Assembly: GCA_030568195.1 (NCBI GenBank)
Contig: JAJLTO010000002.1
Span: forward strand, 620,001-684,000
DNA: 64,000 nucleotides
Source of the DNA: Dipodascopsis uninucleata var. uninucleata
Lineage: Eukaryota > Ascomycota > Lipomycetes > Lipomycetales > Lipomycetaceae
Direction: 5' to 3'
Part shown: positions 32,257-45,192 of the stretch, piece after piece
How positions within the stretch are numbered: the stretch's first letter is position 1
Layout of the letters: each line of letters starts with the position of its first letter
Translations under genes and position numbers: made by a program
The notes under the pieces: model-generated
Databases searched by the model: none
The model's input: only the letters and a program-made list of their open reading frames with translations
What the model was told of the DNA's origin: nothing

Positions 32257-32627
32257 TCTAGACAGGAGCACGACTCTACTGTCTGATTATGAAATATTCT
32301 AACTAGTAAATTATCGTCGATTAAACGAAGATTGTTGCCGTTGTTGGTGCTTTAATAATACCGTCTCTAATTAAAATGCTAGAAGGAAGTGTAGAAAGAT
32401 GCTATCGGGACATTTGGATATTACTGGTAGCTGGGCTATGTTAAAATCACATCTAAATATATACGCACGGTATTAAACATTGATAGTATCATTAACTGTT
32501 GTATAACAATTGATCAATGTTTGTATTATTTCAATGTTATTATTATCGATACGATCTGTGAATGTGCTCTTAATTGCAGATGCTATTCAAGGTCATCAAG
32601 ACTATCTAAGCAATTGAAGTATGCAAT
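32257..32627. other. Divergent promoter region ARC40 / ATG10
   Basis: A 371-nt shared upstream region. An out-of-frame ATG at 32621 overlaps the ATG10 start (see findings). No other feature is seen. Confidence 0.5.
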
Positions 32628-33278
32628 ATGGGAGATCCGGTTGACATTAGCCATTCCGGTGTCACTGTCAAGTCAGAGGGTAGACAGATCAAGGACATAA
32701 CTCATTTTCCTTATTTGAATAGGGACGAGTTTTCGCAGGCATGTAGACTATTCTTACCTTATCTTCATAGATCTCAGATTGAAAGCAAGCTGTTATTTGA
32801 GGAAGATTGCTATACACGCACGGATTCCGACCTTGTCAACATGTCTATCCGAGGTATTGAAGCACTTCTATCTCGCAAGATTAATGAAGATCAGACATTG
32901 TATATTAAGGTCCATGTACTGTTATCAGATACACATAATGTGCCTACACTATATTTTACAGCTTTTCTCCAAACTTCTGACGGTGAAAATTTGTATTTAA
33001 CACTTCTAGACGATATATACAAGTATGTAGTCAAATCTGATAAAGAGGCAATTTTAAGAAATTCTACAGTATTTGGACTATCAAAGGGCGCTATATCTCA
33101 AACAGAACATCCTATTTTTCATACTTCTCTTTGCTTCTATGTGCATCCTTGTAATACTACGGATGTTTTGAATATTTTTGCTAAAGATTTAAATGTCCCT
33201 AATATTACATTGGAGAGATACATGATACTGTGGATAGGAATAATTGGCGACGTTGTTGGACTATCAATAAAAGTCTGA
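32628..33278 (+). CDS. ATG10: E2-like autophagy enzyme Atg10
   Basis: A single-exon protein of 216 residues, the usual Atg10 length (yeast has 167, others about 200). The C-terminal block reads TEHPIFHTSLCFYVHPCNTTD, with the thioester cysteine Cys175 in the HPC motif shared by Atg10 and Atg3. It is followed by ERYMILWIGIIGDVVGLSI, the Atg10-type end (xxYLxxWLGxxGxxVGL). The beta-sheet core SDTHNVPTLYFTAFLQ lies at about 99-114. Atg10 conjugates Atg12 to Atg5, needed for Atg8 lipidation. No introns are needed. Confidence 0.88.
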   Translation: MGDPVDISHSGVTVKSEGRQIKDITHFPYLNRDEFSQACRLFLPYLHRSQIESKLLFEEDCYTRTDSDLVNMSIRGIEALLSRKINEDQTLYIKVHVLLSDTHNVPTLYFTAFLQTSDGENLYLTLLDDIYKYVVKSDKEAILRNSTVFGLSKGAISQTEHPIFHTSLCFYVHPCNTTDVLNIFAKDLNVPNITLERYMILWIGIIGDVVGLSIKV

Positions 33279-33427
33279 ATTTCCAGATCTCATTACTTCA
33301 TATCTTGCAGATGCCTTTTTATTCCGTCAAAGATGTAGCAGAGCAATAAAAGTGCGACTACAGCCCAACCTCTTAAATCTTCTTACTTCACTTGACAGCG
33401 GATATAATGTGCACGAACCACATTAAA

Positions 33428-34139
33428 TTAACTGTCTTCCGAATCTTCTCTCTGCCGCTTTAAGCCTTTAAAATTGTCAGTATATTCAGGCAGCGTAGAA
33501 GGATTCAGACTAGGAGGAGGAGGCATTCTGAAGGTTCCATCCAGTTTCGCTACGGCGTTTGATTTCAACTTTGCATATGCAATGTGCTGTAACCGCCCAC
33601 GTTAGCACCTTCTGCAAAATTAAATATATTTTGGTATATTCTATTAAAACTGAACTTACCATCTCTTTTCCTAAAAATTTAGTACCTTGTAGCGCTTTTA
33701 ATGCTTGAGCAGCACTGATGCTGTCGGCAAACACAATATGTGCCTGACCTCTCATCTTAGGTGTCTTGAGAGCCACGACGTCTATAACATGTCCGTACGT
33801 AGAAAATAGTAGGTACAGACAGATTCTCAGTTCTTGTTTATAAATTAGTAGAAGCTCTTTCACAATGAACATTATTCTCATACCTTGTTTTCTTATTTTA
33901 TCATTCAAATTGTTGATATACAATGTTGGCGATGGATTGCCGAACTTAGCATCGTCCACATCCAACTTCCTCTTTATATTAACTGCATCTCGTGAACCCT
34001 TCATGTTTTGGTTCTCGATATCACGGATTCTAGCTTCTATTTCTCGTTCTATATCTATATTTGAATGCCGGGCATGGTCTGATTCATCCGAAGATCCAGG
34101 GACATTTTTCATTTGCACATCTTCACTATTTGACGCCAT
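33428..34139 (-). CDS. MSL1: U2 snRNP B''-type RRM protein (Msl1)
   Basis: Three exons on the minus strand: 34139-33884, 33832-33660 and 33586-33428, giving 195 residues. Splicing restores the U1A/U2B'' fold: TLYINNLNDKIRKQELRICLY (RNP2 and helix 1), LFSTYGHVIDVVALKT, RGQAHIVF (RNP1), then LGKEMHIAYAKLKSNAVAKL. There is a single RRM, which fits fungal U2B''/Msl1 rather than U1A. An extra N-terminal charged region of about 70 residues precedes it. It binds stem-loop IV of U2 snRNA with Lea1. Intron 1 is 51 nt, stop-free and in frame, so an unspliced reading would stay open through it (see findings). The ATG at 34139 is chosen; the frame extends 9 nt upstream only from TTG. Confidence 0.9.
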
Positions 34140-34690
34140 GACCAGCAAATTTGTTCACAAACTCCTATATAATCTATAAATATATCTTTGTTTTGTCGAT
34201 CCTCACCCTCTTTTCAATACGAATGCGAGCCCAGGCAGCTAGAGATGAAGAATAGATGACTCTCTTGATGATATATTATAAGATGATTGCCACTTGATCT
34301 GAGCCACTAAGCTATGTTTACACTAAGAAAACAAAAAAAAAACGAAATCGCCTTGGCTAAGCTTAAGTCATATGTTTATCGATATTGAAATACTTCTTAA
34401 CAACAGGCACTTCGAACTGTTTGTCTAACGAAAAAAATCTGTACGCCGATGGATACATCTGTTTCACTATAAAATCATTTAAAAAGTGTTTATGAGTGTG
34501 TCAAGTATCAAAGTATTGCTCATTTATGACTTAAAAACCTTATGCGCTAATACCGCTCATGCTATTTGCCCAACTCGCACTTAAAATTTGAGAACCAGTT
34601 CAACACCAGGAGAACTAGCAGGAATCGAGAGTATAGTTTACAACAAGAGTTCGTAGTATAAAAATCTCATTCATCAATAATATTGGCTGG
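34140..34690. other. Divergent promoter region MSL1 / DSL1
   Basis: A 551-nt shared upstream region with a short A-run near 34334. No gene or clear site is seen. Confidence 0.5.
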
Positions 34691-36984
34691 ATGTCGTCAG
34701 TGGTGGCCCAATCTGTGCTGCAGTATCTTCAGCATGAGATATTACCAAATGAAGACGAAGCTAGGCTTTTGATTACTGAACGGAGTGATCTAAAATCCTT
34801 AGTAGCTAATATTGACGATGCCATTTCCAATGTGAAGGTAGGAGCAAGATCGACTGGAAATAGTATATAATTGTTATGGAAATAGAGCTAATTATAATAG
34901 TACTCTATCGAGGATTTGTGTACGAGGAACTCAAAAGAATTAGATAATTATACACGACAGACAAAGTCTCTATATGATGGGATTGAGGAATCTGAAAGGC
35001 AGGCATGCATGCTCAGAGAAGTATCCAAAGAACATGAGGTCTGTGATGATATGGTATTGTTTTGTCCAAAGCTATCTATATTATTTGAAAGCTGACTTTG
35101 ACGATTTAGAATGCGGACGAAAAGATATATGAACTTATTGATAACTACGATAGCCTTGCATCTAAACATGCTCAGAACAGCATTTACATTGAAGCACTGA
35201 ACCAGATCTGGATGATTAAAGCATCTATTATGGAGCTGAGATCTAGAATTGAGCTAAATATGTTTGTTCATTCTGTACCCCTTCTCACCAATGCGGAGGA
35301 CAAAATAGTTAAATTTCCAGGCTGGGAAAGAATAGCATTGCTCAGTGGATTAAAAGAAGAAGTAAACTCCCTTAATTCAATTGTCTTCGGCAAGTTGGAT
35401 AGTCTTTGGGAGCATTTAATACAATTCTCGGATAATAAACTTGAGATATCAATTACTGAAGAAAATGGTAAGAGTGTTCTGTGTTGTCAGTGGAGACAAT
35501 TCATTGACGCGTACAATCATATAGAGCCTGAGAATCCAGTTTCGCTAGAAGACCTCGCGGAAGCCTTAAAAAGATTCGATTTCGTGGGAAAAATGAAGCA
35601 TTTAGCATATAAAATCAAGGAGAATTTCCTCGTGAAACTTTTATCTGTAGATCAAAAGTTTGAAATAGACACATCTAATACTGGTGATAGAAAGTACTCA
35701 TTGGCTATTATGGCTTCCAGCGAGATAGTTACAATTGACAAAACTTTGGTAAATCTCCAATCATTTGTGGCCTTTATCAATGAATCTATGCCGAAGAGTA
35801 TGTCACATAATATTGCTGTGGAATTATCATCTATCATGACCACAACGCTCATAGAAAAGAATTTTCAATCATTGATCCCAATTGGAGTTGCGGATTTTTC
35901 ACAGTTTGAACCAGTTCTTAAAGAAGTTGCGACCTTCGGTGACTTTCTGATGAAGGCTGGCTGGGCTCATTCCAATGATCTCCAGGACTGGGTTATTCGG
36001 ATACCAAATGTCTGGTACAAGAAGCGCTGTGACGCTATATTAGTAATGACCCGTCAAATTGTGTCAAATGCAGAAACGAGTGAGCGCAAGATTGTGGAAA
36101 AAGTTGGGGCAATTGTTTCTTACGAAGCTGTTAAGGAAGCTAAACATAGGCGAGAAAACGAGGATAGCCTGCCATCAAAAATTTTTGCAGAAGATATTGA
36201 AAACGATGCCTTTGATGACGGCTGGAACCAAGAATGGGGGGACGATGACGTTGCAGAAGAGGAGTCAGAAGAAGCATTTAAGAAATTAAACAAAGAAGCT
36301 GGGACAACATCGAAAAGAAATATGCAATTTGAAGATGAAGATGAAGATGCCGGGGAAGATGGCTGGGGTTTTGATGAGTCTATCGATCTCGATGATGATG
36401 ACGATGAGGCACTAGAGGACCCCAAGACTACGGAGAACGATAATGAAGATGATAGCAATTCTATTCCTGATGAATGGAACTGGGGTGACGATGAAGACGA
36501 CAGTGGCGGAATTTCCAATAGCGTCAATAACAGTACGATCGTACAAAAGACGTCACCACTCAAAACAAAAATGACTTTAAGACCATCCAAACCACTAATT
36601 CAAAATGACACTCAGCAACTATCCAATACTTCTCTGCAGACCTCAAATTTGAACGAGACATATGTCGTGACGAAAGTTCCTCAGCAAATCTTAGATCTAA
36701 TACAGACGCTTACTGATGACTCTAGTCTTCTCTCTGGTAAATATAAGACTTCATCCATAGCACCCGCTGCAAAGAACCTTCGCTCCTTAATAAGCTATGT
36801 TCTCGGTGCCTATAGGGCGCTTGCGCCTATGCACTATGGTGACTCTTTTGACTCGAATTTATATCTTTCTAACGACTGCTTGTATCTTTCTGAGCAAGTG
36901 AGTACTATGAAGGATCTTAGCGCCGACGCGTATCTTTTGATGGAGATGTCGCGACGTTATGAGTCTTCTGCAGACTTGTACTAA
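34691..36984 (+). CDS. DSL1: Dsl1/ZW10-family ER tethering protein
   Basis: Three exons: 34691-34837, 34901-35053 and 35110-36984, giving 724 residues. The second donor is uncertain (GTATTG at 35054 chosen; GTCTGT at 35039 would also keep frame). The N-terminal 115 residues are coiled coil. A helical body follows (WVIRIPNVWYKKRCDAILVMTR). An acidic lasso at about 460-560 carries Trp motifs (WNQEWGDDD, DGWGFDE, DEWNWGDDEDD), the hallmark of Dsl1, where such Trp motifs bind COPI. Dsl1 tethers Golgi-derived COPI vesicles to the ER with Tip20 and Sec39. After the lasso only about 130-150 residues remain, against about 300 in yeast, so the C-terminal Sec39-binding region seems shortened. Confidence 0.85.
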
Positions 36985-37846
36985 ATATTATATCTGACCC
37001 CTCTTGTTTACTATTGTGTTTGAACAACTAATATGCAAAACCGTAGTAACAACTATTCGTGATCAATGTCTTGTCTATTTTCAATTGTATACATATCATC
37101 ATCTCAGCTGCCATCGTTGACTACATATTATGTCAAGGCATGTAATTCAATTTGACTATTACCAATTAATGTTATCGCGAAATAGAACGAACATAGCTAA
37201 AACACAGTTTGGAATGTTACTATAATCATCTATCCATTAGAATTAGAGCACATTCTAGGTATTCACGTTATATAGAATTCAGTTGCATTACACACTTTTT
37301 ACTTACTTGTACGGCTCTCGTTGTGTTTCAGCATCTCTTTTACATTTACTGCTTAATAAATATCTGTTTGAGGTAGACGAGCACACACCAGTATTATCGA
37401 TTCTGCTACTGGAAGTTTTAATTTTGCAAACAAGTTCAATAATCAAGACATATACGGTATTATTAGAGTTCAATAAATGACGTAGTTGACGACAGATAAC
37501 CCTAATATCATTTCAATTTACAGCCCTAATATTTAGGTGGGCTACCTTCAGAATTCAGGGTTGTGGTTATTGTCGATTAAGACGCTTGTATGCCAGGACC
37601 GCAATCTGTAGAATGAAGGAATCGCTCTTATGTTTTTGGATTGACATTGCCTCAGGAAATACAAGTGAAAGCCACTGTGAATTCTCGGCATCGCTCGTTG
37701 GCAGATACACAAGGTGAAACTAAAAGGAAGGAAAGCAGGCGTATCAGAATCCATCGGAAGTCCTGCAGATAAGCGTATAGTGTGAAGCGAACAGCACCGA
37801 CGGAGAGTGTTGTATTAGAACAGTTTATACATAGCAACGAGAAAAC
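36985..37846. other. Intergenic region DSL1-HOG1
   Basis: DSL1 3' flank and HOG1 promoter. Minus-strand frames at 37548-37754 and 37652-37882 have no family resemblance. No clear site is seen. Confidence 0.5.
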
Positions 37847-39626
<1,780 letters not shown>

Positions 39627-40570
39627 GAATATTCATATCCATCTACATGTCTCTTTATATATTTAGTATTCTATTCTATAAGTTCTTCGTGGTACTTTTC
39701 CTTGTTCTTGTACTCAATCTATCTTTTGTATGCTTGCTTGAATTTTCACCAACTAATAACAGTTTTAAGATTGAGATGGTATTGACTTGTATATGGGTTG
39801 CCTGGATGAGCCTTTAGCATTTTGTCATACAACAGTGACTTATCGTTCTGTGGGTACAGTCATAAAGAGCTATTAGGCTATACTATATTCTGCTTTTTTC
39901 GTTCCGACTCTTTCCCTTTATATTCTATTTTTATGTCGTTTTATTCTGTGTTATTTGGACTCTTGTAATATTAATCCTTCATTTCAAGTTGTAAAGATTG
40001 AAGATTTTCATCCTTGAAGTTTAGCAAAATTAACAAAAGAAAGTTCCACGCCTCAGGTGGTTGTCGCATATGATATCCCTCCGTTAAGGTAAATAATTGC
40101 ATTTATGGTGATAACATCTTAGAGTCGATTATTTGTTAATTATTCGGTAAAATATTCTTTAAGCTCAATGCCTTTTAGTAAAGCTAAAAATTGAGCTGTA
40201 ATCAAGTACTAGAGTCCTAGGTAGAAGTTCTATTGAAGTAGTGGACCAGTCTTGTAATTTAAGCCCTTGCGGGCCATTTAGAAAAAGGTTTATTTTTTTA
40301 AACCATCAACTACTTCTATTTGTTATCTTCTGCTTTCTTTAAGAGCATTCCCGTTCGGAATATTTGTTATTAGCAGATTTTCTTTTACAGTATAGACATT
40401 CAATAGATTGGCAAGTTGCGAAATAAGTGCTTATTTTTGTTTGTAGAGACTAGTGACGTGGAAGAAACAGACAACTATATCCAGGACCCTGGCTGTACTG
40501 GGGCTTCTTCGTCTCCTTCATATCACATTCTTTTGCATTTTTCATAGCCAAAGGCTAGAATGATCTGAAA
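39627..40570. other. Intergenic region HOG1-AVL9
   Basis: A 944-nt region. A hairpin-forming stretch (agctcaat / attgagct) near 40171-40198 has the loop sequence gccttttagtaaag, and a small hairpin gcccttgcgggc lies near 40263. Resemblance to U5 snRNA was considered and rejected. No protein-like frame is seen. Confidence 0.5.
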
Positions 40571-42997
40571 ATGAGCTCAATCGATGAATCATATCACGAA
40601 CAACAGACAGACAATGTTATAATTGGAGTTTGCGTCGTCGGTTTCCATCATACGAGGTAAGAAGAATATGTGAGAAGCCAGGGCTAAGCAATATGGATTA
40701 AAGGGTGACAAGATGTAATATACTCTGATTCAAGGCTATGGCATCTATATATGGTATTGTTTGCTTCCTTGTTATAGTAATCATTCTAACTAGAACTGTG
40801 TTTCTTTGTCTTTTAATTTATAGAGGTCCCGAGGTAGAATATTGGGTTGGTGAGAATGCAGACGATCACTCTGTGCTATGGCCGAACTTGCCATTTCAAA
40901 GCTTGCCAGATGGTAGCCATTCGGTATGTTGATGTTAATGGACTCGGAGTTATTGTGCTTCCGAATAGATAGAGATATGTAGTGGAGCGACTGTCTGTTC
41001 GACTTCTGCTCAATAGTTATGCGGGATGTATGAAGGGTTGGGCTGACTGATTTCAACTTCTTATCAATAAAGCACGAAGAAGATTATTCATATTTCACGC
41101 TACTCTATGAATCGAATGATAAAAGACGGAAATCTACGACATATTTTGGAATATCATGCAACAGACAGATAAGAGCTACTGAGCTGTTATACAAGAGTGC
41201 AGATGTCACAAGATCGACGGTTCAGAAATCTGTCGTTGTTGTTGCTACCAGACCAATATTTGGTCCTATAAGAGAAAAATTAGCAGTAGTCACAAGAGCT
41301 TACTTTTTACAAGGAAATTTCGAAGATAGATCCATTATAAACAATCTTTATGATAATCTCAGACAACTTTTTAAAAATGATGTTGGTGAAGCCGATCTTT
41401 ATAATGGGATGACTCTCAGAGAGCTAGTTCATAGATTTAAGTGGAAGACGCTTGTTCTCTTCAAAGCTTTAATCCTTGAGCCTAGAATTCTTTTTTTTGG
41501 GTCTAATACCGAGCTTCTTTGCTCGAGTCAGTTTTCTCTTGTTTCATTAATTCCTGGTGAGCTATAAAATTCTATTAGCTTTGTCCTGTCTTGAGAAAGT
41601 CAGTATGTTTTACTAACTCGTGTATAGGTCTTATTGATCATCTGGAAGATTCTGCCTCACCTACCCTTAATTCGTACGAAATGAGCTTGAAAAAATCCAC
41701 TAGTTTAAAAAGCAGTGACAGATCGTCTCTGTTGGCGTTTATGGGTTTGCCGCTTCAGGTGTTTGGAAAGGGGGGAATGTTTAATCCATATTGTCCGTTG
41801 CAGCAGCTAGAGGCACTCACACAGGAAGAAACAAAATTTTATTTGATAGGAAGTACAAACTCTCTACTACTTTCACAGAAACACAAATACGCGGACATAT
41901 TAGTTAATGTAGATGACAACTCTTTCGAGATTTTGAATCCAAGTTATGAGACTGCACTTCAACTTACCCATTACGATCGCAGGTGGATAGATAGTATCAC
42001 TCAAGCTGTCAATGCTACTTGGCCGGATGATATTGACCGATCAGACTCTATATTATTTAGTGGTAGCGAAGATTATATTCGCTGGCAGTTTGAGGATTAT
42101 CTTATGGCTCTTTTGGCATCGGTCAAATATGATGGGTTTTTAAGGAAACATGGTGGTCCACCACCTCCTGAGGCTCTACTTCCTGAAATTGACGGTAACC
42201 CTGCAACTGACTTTAACATGGATTGGGTTGATAAGTGGAAAGATACAAATAATTACCGTATATTTCAATCTTATACAGATGAAGAACTGTTTGACGTAGT
42301 TGAACCCAGACATTTATCTAGTGGTGGAATCTCACTTGAAGAAGTCCAACGAAAGGTAGCCCAGCAAGTTCAAAATTTAGCACCGGCAAAGGAGACAATT
42401 ACAAAGACTCTCACAACTGGATCTCAAAAAGTATCCGCTGCATTTGGAAACTTTTGGGCTGAGATAGACAATATGCGCGAAAAAGAAAGGCTGAGAAAAG
42501 AAGCAATACAGGCAAAATCAAAGAGCGAATCTCCTGTCAATGAAGGCTCCCCAGCAAGTTCAATTTCATCGTCATCGTCGTATTCCCGAAGGTCTCAACA
42601 CATTACTACTGGTGCTACTGATAATTCTTATCTATCAAGCTGGACGCGCTGGGCGATCGATAAACGACGTGCACTTTCCTCGTCTGACGCAAAGTCTTCT
42701 TCTCGAAAGTCTTCTGGTTCTGGCACTATGGTAAAGTCAAAGGCAGGTATTAGTAAATATGGCCTGGATGTTGATCCTGAAGGTGTTCGAAGATTCCAGT
42801 CCAAAGAAGACGGCGAGAATGAAAATAAGCGAGACTCAGACGGTGAAGATGAAGATGAAGATGATAATGATCATGACTACCTCGGCGAGTATGTTACTGT
42901 GCCTACTGATAGAAAAACTCTTAACCCATGGAAGACAGATGATGATGAAGGTGAAACTAGTGAGATTATCAGTCGAGTTACTGGAGCCAAAAATTAA
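40571..42997 (+). CDS. AVL9: Avl9 family protein, late secretory transport
   Basis: Four exons: 40571-40656, 40824-40923, 41073-41556 and 41628-42997, giving 679 residues (yeast Avl9 has 764). Junctions rebuild GVCVVGFHHTRGPEVEYW, then SLPDGSHSHEEDYSYFTLLY and FSLVSLIPGLIDHLEDSA, all in register with the Avl9 family. GLPLQVFGKGGMFNPYCPLQQL is the most conserved block. The N-terminal half has a DENN-like fold. The C-terminal 250 residues are disordered with a Ser-rich run and an acidic run (DGEDEDEDDNDHDYLGEY). Avl9 acts in exocytic vesicle formation at the late Golgi. It converges on ASK1, 369 nt away. Confidence 0.93.
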
Positions 42998-43366
42998 ATC
43001 GTAATCTAACCTTTTGGAAAGGCTATTATTAAGTATCATATTTCAGACTATCTTTCGTGATAAGTATTGTGGATTTAATAATAAGAGTATACGTGCATAT
43101 GCATCTTAAATTTTTCAATTTTCTTTTACTAATATTGATTTATTTGTTTTATCTTTTTTCTTAATATCACGCTATTTGGGTGTTATCTATTTGTATATTA
43201 TAACTAAGGGAGAATATAAGGAATTCAAAAGCAATTATATCTCACTAGAGACATAATATTTACTCATACATCAAACAAAAAATAATATATTTCATGAGAC
43301 AAATTATACGAGCCTGATAGCTTAATGTTCGAAATTATAGACAGTGTGAGCATATTAGACTTGAGA
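42998..43366. other. Convergent 3' region of AVL9 and ASK1
   Basis: An AT-rich 3' flank shared by converging genes; nothing else is seen. Confidence 0.5.
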
Positions 43367-44916
43367 TCATTTATTATTAGTGTCTGGTGGCGATGAAAAA
43401 ATCTCGGAGTGTATCCGCGGAACAGGAGGAGTATCCAGAGGCGATGATGAAAATCGAGAAGCATAATTGATTGTGGCCCTATTTTGAGGTGTCACCGGCT
43501 GATGTTCTGGAGTCCTGCTTAATGACATCGTCTTTCCTATTTTCGGAGTAACTTGAATACCCCATTTTTTATCCAACACCCTATGTAAGAGGATATTTTG
43601 TTGACTGTTCCTATTGCGAACTCGAGCTGAACCAACAAAAGGCGAAAATGGAGATGATTCTGGTGTTTGAAATATAGAATTACTACTCTCCTCGCCAATA
43701 GTAGAATTCTCAGGTTTATTATATGACGTTGGCCGACGTTGGGGTGTTTTCGGCTCTGTGTCTTTGAAATTGTTCTGTTGTCTAGCAAATTTGTTTTGTC
43801 GATTTTCCATTGAAGGAGTCAGATCTTCCATCTGAAGACTGTCATTAAACACTGGTATCGAAATGGAGTTTGAAGTGTTGAAAGATATATCAGGTTTGCT
43901 TCGAAGCTCGCTTTGTAACTCTTCAAATGGTGATGCTATACTAGCCCAATTTATTGCCGGTGACTGCATACTATTCACAGCATTGTTTACTCTTAATATT
44001 TGACTACTGGAAAGATCTGATCTATCGCCTAGCACAACTCTGGGTGTCGATTGATCGTCGAGACCCAACGATTTAATGAACTGTGTAGTCTCTGCAATTG
44101 TGCGTTCATTATCCAAGTCGTCCTCATCATCATATTTATGTTTTAAAAAGGTCATTGTTGAGCGTATTGGCCTATTTTCCTCTAATGGGATTCTCTGTCG
44201 CACGTTATTGCCATGTCTGTAGTTATCTCGCAACTGCGTCCACCGCTCTGTATCATGACTGTCATCTGTAGTGTCCTGTATCGTGTAAGTGACATCACCG
44301 TAATTATTATCCTCATCTTGTTCTATTCTATTAGCAGTGGTATTGTATATTGACTGTTGCTCATCCTCTATGTTGTTATAATCATGTCCTGTGGATTGCT
44401 CTGTAACCTCTTGACTAGTTTCGATATCTTGACCATTTTCTGATGCTACTTCTTCATAACCGGCTAAAGATACATTTGCACTTGCCTCAAAGAATTCTTT
44501 CCAAAACTATAAGGCAGGCATCGAGTAAGTATTCAACGTGAATTCTATACGCCATAGAAAACAATCTATCTCACCTTTGATGACTTCCAGACAGACTGGG
44601 ACTGCAGAGCGTATTGCTCGACAATTGGTAGTATAGAACCTGTTATGATTCTATGAGAGGTGCTGAAATTTTGGTCAATCTCCTGCAGTACTAAGGTAAT
44701 AGACTGCTCGATTTTTTCTAGCTCCTCTGTAAGAGATCTCGGAGCTGACGTTGCTATTGGTGGTACTCTAGTAGGCAGGACTGAAAGTCTTGGTCCTGCT
44801 ATGGATGATCGAGAGGCATCTAATGAAGCGGTCCGCATAGAGCTCTGCTGAGTAGGATACACCAACGATTGTCTTATAGACGAAGATCGAACATTTGCCT
44901 TTTTTCGATTATTCAT
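43367..44916 (-). CDS. ASK1: DASH/Dam1 complex subunit Ask1
   Basis: Two exons on the minus strand: 44916-44575 and 44506-43367 (68-nt intron, GTGAGA donor), giving 493 residues. The Ask1 domain at about 64-130 reads EELEKIEQSITLVLQEIDQNF, HRIITGSILPIVEQYALQS and, across the junction, VWKSSKFWKEFFEASANVSL, an excellent family match. The rest is disordered with many Ser/Thr-Pro sites (TPRVVLG, SPAINW, TPQRRP, TPESSPFSPF, SSPLDTPPVPR), as expected of a CDK target. Ask1 is part of the ring that couples kinetochores to microtubules. I start at the ATG at 44916 (MNNRKK); an in-frame ATG at 45039 exists but lies within the MCB-bearing promoter shared with SCC4. Confidence 0.92.
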
Positions 44917-45022
44917 AATAATATTCAAGGTATTAATTTGTATTTTCTTAAATAGAATAAAATTTATTTTTGGACCCGAATATCCTAGTTTCTCTTCAGT
45001 ATTCTGGTGTTCTCGTCTGACG

Positions 45023-45043
45023 ACGCGTTCTCTTTTCACGCGT
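45023..45043. promoter_or_regulatory. Two MCB sites in the ASK1/SCC4 divergent promoter
   Basis: Perfect ACGCGT hexamers at 45023-45028 and 45038-45043 lie between the divergent starts of ASK1 (44916) and SCC4 (45193), about 107-127 nt from the former and 150-170 nt from the latter. Both genes act in chromosome segregation, so joint G1/S control by an MBF-type factor is a reasonable inference. Confidence 0.75.
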
Positions 45044-45192
45044 CAGGCAAGCCGCATATGTTATTAGGGTTTATAGAATACGATCTTACAAGAAATAGGA
45101 TGTATGTTGAAGAACCGAGGCCACCAGAAGTTTCAAGCGAATTTTCAACCGCTCATGGGATCAATCTATGAATATTGACTAGGATACCAGCT

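Noticed and set aside
36120-36590. Minus-strand Ser-rich frame of 156 codons
   Set aside because: It is the antisense of the acidic (GAT/GAA-rich) lasso of DSL1.
40170-40280. Possible U5 snRNA: GCCTTTTAGTAAA resembles the U5 loop GCCUUUUACUAAA, with a small hairpin 80 nt later
   Set aside because: The loop has a mismatch at a near-invariant base, its flanks do not pair next to the loop as in U5, and the only Sm-like site (taattta) is poor.
44917-45039. N-terminal extension of ASK1 from the ATG at 45039
   Set aside because: It would start inside the MCB pair, adds 41 residues that do not resemble the family, and a good ATG is at 44916.
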